Of a stretch of 40,146 bases of DNA, positions 9,531-17,200 are shown piece by piece. A program made the translations under genes and the position numbers. Location: contig JAUNHC010000014.1 of NCBI GenBank assembly GCA_030524175.1, positions 83,175-123,320 on the forward strand, given 5' to 3'. The notes beneath the pieces are model-generated. The model saw only the letters and a list, made by a program, of their open reading frames with translations, was not told where the DNA came from and did no database searches. This DNA comes from Eubacteriales bacterium. GTDB taxonomy: Bacteria > Bacillota > Clostridia > Lachnospirales > Lachnospiraceae. Within the stretch, counting starts at the first letter, position 1, and every line of letters starts with the position of its first letter.

Positions 9531-9662
9531 TTAGATTTGCCTGATATATGATTATGGAGGCTATTGTTTACTTGTACTCATTATACACATTTACCATTTT
9601 TCTTTGCAAGCAATATTTGTCGACTAATTCTTATACCTTTCGACATTTGGAAACTTTTATAC

Positions 9663-9706
9663 GAAAAAAAAGACACTTGAAAACAAATATCAAGTGTCTT
9701 TTTTAT
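9663..9706. terminator. Bidirectional intrinsic terminator
   Basis: A perfect 10-bp stem AGACACTTGA / TCAAGTGTCT (9671-9680, 9690-9699) with a 9-nt loop, flanked by an A-run on one side and a T-run on the other. It ends the protease transcript about 25 bp past its stop codon. Confidence 0.9.
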
Positions 9707-9725
9707 TCAGTTGATCACAGCAATT

Positions 9726-10691
9726 TTACTTCCAGACTGGTGCGTATAGAGTCTGAACCTTTGTCACCTGGGCATCTGTCATTTTATTAAGAGCCTCTGT
9801 AATGGCTTGATAGGTCTGGGGACGCGCACTCTTCAGTGCGGCCGGCTGCACAATATAGTCTTTCACAGATTCAGCAAAATATTCAGCGCTGTTCTGAGTT
9901 GCATAAGCCTTGTTCACACCCGTGAATTTAGACTTCTCAAGGTTGTATACGGATAGGAAACTGCTGGTCTGATCTGAATTCCCGGAGATAAATGCCAGGA
10001 AATGTCCAAGCTCATGGTATATGGTATCGTCCTCACTCCGTACGGTGATGGTTCTTGTCTTTGCATCGAAATGTCCCGCATAGGTTACAGAAGAATCTAC
10101 AATCACCTTAAATCCCAGCTTATTATATGCGGAGATAACCCTGCTGTCCATCATGGGCGCTATGTTTGCAACCGCAGCTTCGTATTTTCCGGCCTTTGTA
10201 CCGGAAGTAAGTGCGGTACCTCCGGTGCTGCTTGCAGTCTTGGCAGTTGTGGTAGTGACAACCGTTGTGGTGACTGTGGTTGTGACAGCCTTTACCTTAG
10301 ACTTCTTAGTGTATTTCTCACTTGTGTCCGTGAGTACAGTTGTCTGGGTCTTCACTGTCTCATTTGTTTTATTCTGTGTATTGCTGGTTGTCTTCTTCAC
10401 GGTAGGCAGCTTCTTGGTATAGGTCTTTGTTGCGGCTGTCTTTAACTTCACATTTTTCTTAGTTGTTTTCTTGGAGGTCTTGCTGGTCACTTTAGGCGCT
10501 GCGGCCAAGGGAGTTTCCTCATCTTCAATGGAAACCTCCAGAATGGGGTCTGTATAGGAGGGCAGTTCCGGAATCTTGGAGGATTCCTGTACCATGGCAA
10601 CACTTCCTATCACCAGCGCAAGTGCAACAGCAGCGCATCCTGCTGCGAACTTTTTACTCTTTAATGTTTCTATGATTTTCATTCTCTTCAT
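9726..10691 (-). CDS. Secreted anthrax-lethal-factor-like metalloprotease
   Basis: A 321-residue exported protein. Residues 1-35 are a signal peptide or anchor (MKRMKIIETLKSKK, then a hydrophobic core); about 65-160 form a Lys/Thr-rich low-complexity stalk; the C-terminal 150 residues resemble the ATLF fold of lethal factor and PPEP-1. The zinc site is HELGH (226-230) with downstream Tyr263 and Glu270, whose 7-residue spacing matches the Tyr/Glu pair I recall in PPEP-1; Glu274 follows. ATG 10691 is chosen over an upstream in-frame ATG because AAGGG lies before it and the extension does not look like a signal peptide. Expression is behind a c-di-GMP-I riboswitch and terminator. The neighbouring giant surface protein is a candidate substrate (inference). 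Confidence 0.85.
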   Translation of the reverse strand: MKRMKIIETLKSKKFAAGCAAVALALVIGSVAMVQESSKIPELPSYTDPILEVSIEDEETPLAAAPKVTSKTSKKTTKKNVKLKTAATKTYTKKLPTVKKTTSNTQNKTNETVKTQTTVLTDTSEKYTKKSKVKAVTTTVTTTVVTTTTAKTASSTGGTALTSGTKAGKYEAAVANIAPMMDSRVISAYNKLGFKVIVDSSVTYAGHFDAKTRTITVRSEDDTIYHELGHFLAFISGNSDQTSSFLSVYNLEKSKFTGVNKAYATQNSAEYFAESVKDYIVQPAALKSARPQTYQAITEALNKMTDAQVTKVQTLYAPVWK

Positions 10692-10787
10692 TGATAACAC
10701 ATCCCTTCTGAAATCAGACTGTTCCGGAAACCAATCCAACGGAATCTATAATAAGACTCTGACGTCTTTTATCTCTTACAATGTAAA

Positions 10788-10817
10788 TAAAAAAAGACCG
10801 TTTATTTGAATAAACGG
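10788..10817 (-). terminator. Riboswitch expression-platform terminator
   Basis: The stem CCGTTTATT / AATAAACGG (10798-10817) is followed on the minus strand by TCTTTTTTT. It lies between the c-di-GMP aptamer and the protease start, so ligand binding can plausibly decide whether transcription continues. Confidence 0.85.
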
Positions 10818-10882
10818 CTGCCACAGCTTAAAGGAGCTCTGTCCTCTGTTTCCAGAATTTCGTCATTAAATCGGAATTCAAT

Positions 10883-10957
10883 GCGGCAACCGGCTGTCTT
10901 AGTCCTGCGACCTTAGACCCTTGGCTTTGCGTCCTTGTTTTTCAACAAGTTTGCCTT
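10883..10957 (-). promoter_or_regulatory. Cyclic di-GMP class-I (GEMM) riboswitch
   Basis: On the minus strand the aptamer starts with AAAGGCAAAC, has the hairpin TTGTTGAAAAACAA, the near-invariant GGACGCAAAGCC, a second arm GGGTCTAAGG...GGACTAAGAC and closes with GCCGGTTGCC pairing back to GGCAAAC. This is the GEMM-I consensus. It sits 26 nt or less downstream of a strong promoter and upstream of an intrinsic terminator and the protease gene. With a terminator right after the aptamer an OFF switch at high c-di-GMP is likely, as for PPEP-1 in C. difficile, but the polarity is inferred. Confidence 0.93.
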
Positions 10958-10970
10958 TATATATACTTAC

Positions 10971-10999
10971 AGCATACTGCTTTCCCAAAATATTGTCAA
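10971..10999 (-). promoter_or_regulatory. Promoter of the riboswitch-protease transcript
   Basis: On the minus strand, TTGACA (10994-10999), a 17-bp spacer and TATGCT (10971-10976). The predicted start point falls about 8-10 nt before the aptamer begins. Confidence 0.8.
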
Positions 11000-11132
11000 T
11001 GTTTTTTTCTGTATTTTACCTTTTTTATCCACTTTCTTGACCAGGAATTTTTTCGTCAGCGCACACGTGTGTTTTATAACGGAATAAGTCTTAGATCATT
11101 CCTATTAATATGTAACCTGCCGGATATATAGA

Positions 11133-11181
11133 ACAGCAGAAGCTGTCACTGTCAACCACTGTGATGTATAGCTTCTGCTGT
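11133..11181 (-). terminator. Strong hairpin downstream of the adhesin gene
   Basis: A perfect 12-bp stem ACAGCAGAAGCT / AGCTTCTGCTGT with an inner TCAC/GTGA pairing, about 80 bp past the adhesin stop. The minus-strand tail is TTCTATATAT rather than a pure U-run, so it may be a terminator or a 3'-end stabilising stem. The rest of 10740-11262 holds only the riboswitch elements described separately. Confidence 0.6.
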
Positions 11182-11262
11182 CCTTCATGCCGGATCATAA
11201 TCCCTGTTTATCTTTCAGTCTCCCGGAGTCTGTGCTCCTTGGATGTAATGCATATAAGAATT

Positions 11263-14200
11263 TTAATTTTCACGTCTCCGTCTTTTATATCCAAGTATTA
11301 CAACAACTCCTGCCGCTGCTGCCAGAAGGAGCAGGTACGGCCAAACGCTTGTATTGTCTCCCGTCTTCACTGCAGCCTTGGCAGACCCATTGGTGTCTGT
11401 ACCGGAGGTTACTGTTGGTGTGGGAGTGGGCGTTGCAACATTCTGTTCTTCAACCTCATTGGTTATAGTAAGGGCTGCTTTTGTATGATCCATGTCAAGG
11501 GTCACTTCTCCTTCACCGGATACCTGGTACTGAAAACTTTCGTCTGTGCTCACCGGATTACCTTCTGCGTCTGTTTCCATAACATAGTAGGTTACCTGGC
11601 CTTCTCCGTCTTCGCCGCCCAAAGGCACCTCCACGGAAATGGTTCCATTCTGGGTAAGCTCATAAAGCATGTTTTCCATCAACTCATATGTGCCGTCCGC
11701 ATCCAGAAGGAAAATCCCTGCATAGAATGTGTCATCTGCGGTAAAACTTTGACCGTTTTTCAGCACTTTTTTGCTGATGTCAATTACAGCATTTCTGCTG
11801 AATCCATCCGGGAAATCATAGTAAATATTATTCAGCCCCACTGTACCGTTGGTCTGAGATCCTGAGGTGTCTATCTGAACACTTCCGGAACCGTCAACAG
11901 TACACACAAAACTTCCGTAGCTGTCCGTCTGCAGTTCATCAAACGGTATCCTGTTTCCCTTGGCATCTGTCTCAAACACATAGTAGGTGCCGCTTGGAAG
12001 ATTCGTATAGGATACGGAACCTGAGGAACCGTTTTCAATATGCACTGCTTTGACATAATCTGTGTCATAGGGATGCTGTCCTTCTTCATCTGTGAAAAGT
12101 CCCACATAAATTGTATAATCTTTTACATGAGCGTCAACCACACCGTCCTCTGCAGAAACCATGCTTACTTTTTTGGTGATATTCAGGCTGCCGTTTTTTT
12201 TGTCTTCTTCTGTCAGCTCATTTGTTATGGTAAAGGAACCCTGGGTATTATCTTTGTCAAAAGTCACTTGCCCTTCACCGGACACATGGTACTTAAATTC
12301 TTTGTCTGTGTTTACCGGATTTCCCTCTTTGTCAGTTTCCATAACATAATAAGTGATCTCGCCCTGTCCGTCTTCTCCCCCAAGAGGTACTGTCACTGTG
12401 ATGGTACCGTCCTGGACCAGCTCATAAACCATATCTCCCAGGAGCTGGTAAGAGCCGTCAGAACCAAGTGTGAAAATACCTGCATAGAAGGTATCATCAA
12501 CTGTGAAGGATTCTCCGTTTTTCACAACTTTCTTGGTGATATCGATCAGTGCATTCCTGTCGAAACCATCCGGGAATTCATAGTAAATATTGTTTAATGC
12601 AACGGTACCGCTGACCTCACTGCCTTCGGTATCGATCCGGACACTTCCGGAGCCGTCAACAGTACAGATGAAGCTTCCATAGCTGTCTGTCTGCATTTCG
12701 TTGAACGGAATCTTATTGCCCTGGGCATCAGTCTCAAAAACATAGTAGGTGCCGCTGGTAAGATTGCTGTAGGTGACTGAACCTGAGGAACCATTTTCGA
12801 TATGCAGCGCTTTCACGTAATCCCCGCCGTAAGGGTTCTGTCCCTGGGCATCTGTAAAGAGTCCCACATAAACTGTATAGTCCTTTACAACAACATCAGC
12901 CACATTCATATCCGGAGTGACCATGCTTACCTTCTTCGTAACCATCAGGTTTCCGTATACACTGGATTTTTTCCTGTCCATCATTTTCACAGTAATGCGT
13001 CCTTCTTCAGGAACAATAAATTCCTGGTCAGGAGCAGTATCATAACCTGACGGTGCACTCAGCTCTCTTAGATAGTAGGATTTACCCACAGTCAGTTTCC
13101 CTTGGATCACATGAGGCTTTCCGTCGGAAATCCAGCTTTCTACTATATCATTTGTCTCACTGTCATGGATTTCCAGGGATGCACCTGCCAGACCGGCGCC
13201 GTCCTCATCTACCTTTTCGATGGTGACTGCAGTTTTCTGGTTTACAGCAGATACTTCTATAACTATGGGGCTGCCATTTGAGTCAAAAGAATCTGCATTC
13301 ACAACAAACGGTATTGCTGTATCTGTCAGAATATATCCGTCAAGAGCCTGAACTTCCCGGAAATAATAGCTTCCCCATGGAAGTCCGGCAACTGTGATCC
13401 TTCCGTCACTGCCAGTAGTCATCACAGAAATGGAACCATCTGTGCTGCTGCCGGAATATACATAATTCCCCTGTGAATCTTCCTTTACAGCTATAAGGCT
13501 TCCCTGGGTTGTGTACAAGCTGAACTGCACTCCCGGCAATGGTGTCTGCTGGTCATTTCCGTCATATTTTGTAAGGGCTGCTGTTCCTGATCCTTTGCCG
13601 TTGACAACAGTATTTTCATAATGTACAACCGCACCCTGCACCATTCCTGCACCGGAATCCACACCGATGACAAAACCATATTTCACCGGATTCCCCTCAG
13701 CATCCTTCTGGATAAGATATCCATCAGGTGCCTGTTTCTCCACGAAATAATACTGATTAGCAGCCAGGCCTGATACACTGATACGTCCCTCTTTGTTTGT
13801 GGTGTAAATTTCCTGCAGATCATATCCACCCTCTTCATTTGCAGCATACAGTTCAAATACTGCACCGCCTAAAGGAGTTTCTCCGTCCTCTGATGTTTTC
13901 AAAAGTGACGCGCTGCCTGAGAATGAATTTGTGAAAATCATTTCCTCTGCCGGCTCTTCAGAATCATTTACATTCGTGACAATACGCTCTGTCACCTCAA
14001 TAATTCCGTTTTCTTTATCTTCCAGGTGAATATAAATTTTGTAAAGGGTCCTGTCATATACCATTCCTGCTTCTGCTCCGGAAGGAACCTTCTCTCTCAC
14101 ATAATATACAAGCTCCCTTTCTTTCTGGCTGTGCATATCATCCTGGGTGAAGGTAATCTCATCAAAAGTAATTGTCCCGTCCGCTTTATTTGATACTGTC

Positions 14201-17200
14201 TGTACCAAAGCACTGCCCTCAAACAACTCAAACTCAAACTGTCCGTCTGCAAGAGGACTTCCCTGAAGCACCTTTTTAGCTTCCGGCTTCCACTGCCCCT
14301 TTGCCTCATATGCATTGTTGAAAACAACGCCGTCAGCAGAAACGTCGGTTCCGTCTGCCATTGTCTTAGTAATTTCCAGCTTGCCTTCAGAAACTTCTTC
14401 CACGGTAACCTTCACAATATGCTCTGTGATTCCGTCTGAAAGATAAGTATACCCTTGCGGAATAGTATCCGGCACTGTCTCTCTGATCCGGTAGTAATAA
14501 ACTCCTGTATCGTTGCTATTATCAGCACCGCCTATGGCAAATTTCTGTGCCGGGAAAGTGAATTTTCCGTCAGCTCCGTTTGTCACATTTGTGACCGGTT
14601 TATAAGCACCTTCAGACGGCAGAGTTTCATCACTTGCCTTTGCCATCTCCAAGGTAAATTCAAACTGTCCCGTCTCCAGCTTATGTCCTGCCAGATTCTT
14701 AGTTCCGTTGAGAATGACTTCCCCTTCTGCTTCGTAAGTATTTGTGATCACTCCATTGTAAGTGTTTCTTGCAGGATTGCCGAATTTCTCTGCCTTCAAT
14801 GTACCGTCGCCGTTATCGCTGACCTTCACAAATACATAAACAGGCTCTGTAGAATAAGTATATCCGTTCGCTTTGTAACCGTTTGATTCATTGGCTTCCG
14901 CCGGAATATTCTCGGTTATTTTATATACATGCATTCCTTCCTGCTCATAGGATATAGGTTCAAAGGTAACCAGGCCATTGCTGTCATTTGCTTTTGCCGC
15001 GTTGCCGGATACTTCTGAAAATCTAATCTTACTTATATCAAAATCCGCTGCTGTCCAGTCAACATTTTCAGCCGCTTCCAGCTTAAAGGTAAACTGTCCT
15101 TTTGTAAGATCTTTTCCGATGAGATTCTTCTGTACTGTAAGTTCAGTCTGTGTTTCGGATACTTTGTAGGTATTCACAAATTCTGCCTGATCCAGTTTAT
15201 CTCCCACAGGATTCCCCTGGGAATCAATTTTGTAGATTTCCTGTCCTGATGTCTCAAGTATTCCGTTGCCTTTGTCGGAAACCTTTACATAAACTGCATA
15301 TCTGGAAGTATCCTTGGTATATCCCCCAAGGGATGTATCCTTCTCTTCTATAATATAGCGGTAATTCCCTGCATCTGATAACTCAAAATAGTCATAACCG
15401 AAATCAATGTCACTGCCGTTGTTCTCCACTGTCCTGGAGGCTGCCCCTGTGTTGATCTGGTTTCCAGCCTTCTCCTTGAATCCTGCTTCTGTCCAGCTAT
15501 CATTCTGATCTTTATACTTTGTCACAGAGAACTGGAATTTCTGATCAATTAACTGTGCCCCCTTCACAAGCTTTCGTGCTGTCAGATGGAAGCTTCCTTC
15601 TGCACGGTAAGTATTTGTGAAAGTTAAGAGCTGTCCATTGCCGTCTAAAGGGTATTCCTCATTATCTAATTTTGCACTTACCACCAGTTTCCTGTCCTCT
15701 TCAGATACAGAAACTGTCAGGCGCTTAACTGTGGCGTCATATGTTACCCCGTCTTTAATAAGGTCATCTGGCGTTACGCCTGCAGGCATCTGCTCCTTAA
15801 TCTCATACTCAAATGTCTTTCCGGCATCATCGGCCAAGTAGTACATGGGCGGGAACTGAATATTCCCATCAGCATCATTCTTCACTGTAAGGGAATCCAA
15901 AACCACATAATCCTGACCGTCCTGCTGCTGCAGTCTGATGGGACTTTCATTGTCAATTCCAGTGAGGACAAAAGCAAATTCTTCTCCCTGCAGATTTTTG
16001 TTTTCCAGCACTTTATTTCCCTTTATATTCAGAGTTACAGGCTGAATAATAGTTTTTTCATATTTATTTTTGAAAATCACATTTGAAGAAGCATCATATA
16101 CTCCATCATCATCTTTTTCAACAACTCTGGCTTCGTTCTCACCTTGGACGAGCACTTTCTCAATTGCGAGAATACCATTTTTATTCTCGACTGATACCGT
16201 CAATTCAAAAACGGCTTCTGAATAAGTGATTTCAGGGTCATTTCCCTTTATCTCCTTAATCGTGTATGTGTGTTCACCTGCTGATTCAAATGTGTAGGGA
16301 ATAGAAGTGAAGAGTACGTTCCCGGCATTGTCATTAACGCCGTTTGCCACTACATTATCCTTGTCATCAAAAATCCTAAACAAGAACTCTCTTGCTGCCA
16401 TCTCTCTTCCTTCCAGTTCTTTGCCAATTCTTAAGGTAAACTGTACGCCATCCGGGGAGAGCTTATTTTTAACAACCGCAACTGCCGGATATGCATTTTC
16501 ATCCACAGTGACCTCAATGCTGATATGCCCTTGGGCGTCTGCTTTAAATTTCATTCCGTTGATAACCACATAGCCGTCATTATCTGTATCTTCCAGTATA
16601 TTTCCTGATGCATCGGTTTCATAAACAGTGTAGCTTCCCATCTCCAATTCAAATGAAAGAGGATATTTTCCTGCAGTAGGGTTCTGGATGTTTCCGCCGC
16701 TCACTCTTATTTCTCCGAAAGCCTTCTTGCCGGAAAGTGTATTTACAATATTGCCATCTTTGCCAAAAACCCCAAAGTAATAAACTCCGTCAGGATACTG
16801 TCCTTCATTAAGCTGTGTGCCATCACCTCCGTAAAATTCCTTGTTAATTGCAAGCTGTGGCTTGTTGTTCGCCACATAAAAGCTGCCGCCATTCTGTGAA
16901 ATTCTATGATATTGCGGCGGAATGTTCATTTCTGAGTTCTTATCTGCATAAATGAAAATATATTTCGTTGAAGTATTCCATACATAGCCGTCCGGAGCCT
17001 TTGTTTCAATGAGACAGTAATAGGTTTCTTTTTTCAGATTAGTCATGGAAACCTTTCCGTTTGCATCTGAAGTAAGATCCTTGCTGAAAATCCAGTCATT
17101 TTGGAAATCTGTACTTTCCGGATTTCCGCCGTCCTTTAACTTATACAGATTAAATTTTGCTCCGCTGAGTAATTTACTTGCATTTGATCCATCCACTTTA

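Noticed and set aside
10002-10445. Plus-strand ORF of 147 codons
   Set aside because: Antisense to the Thr/Lys-rich stalk of the protease; Cys/Gly-rich composition is an artefact.
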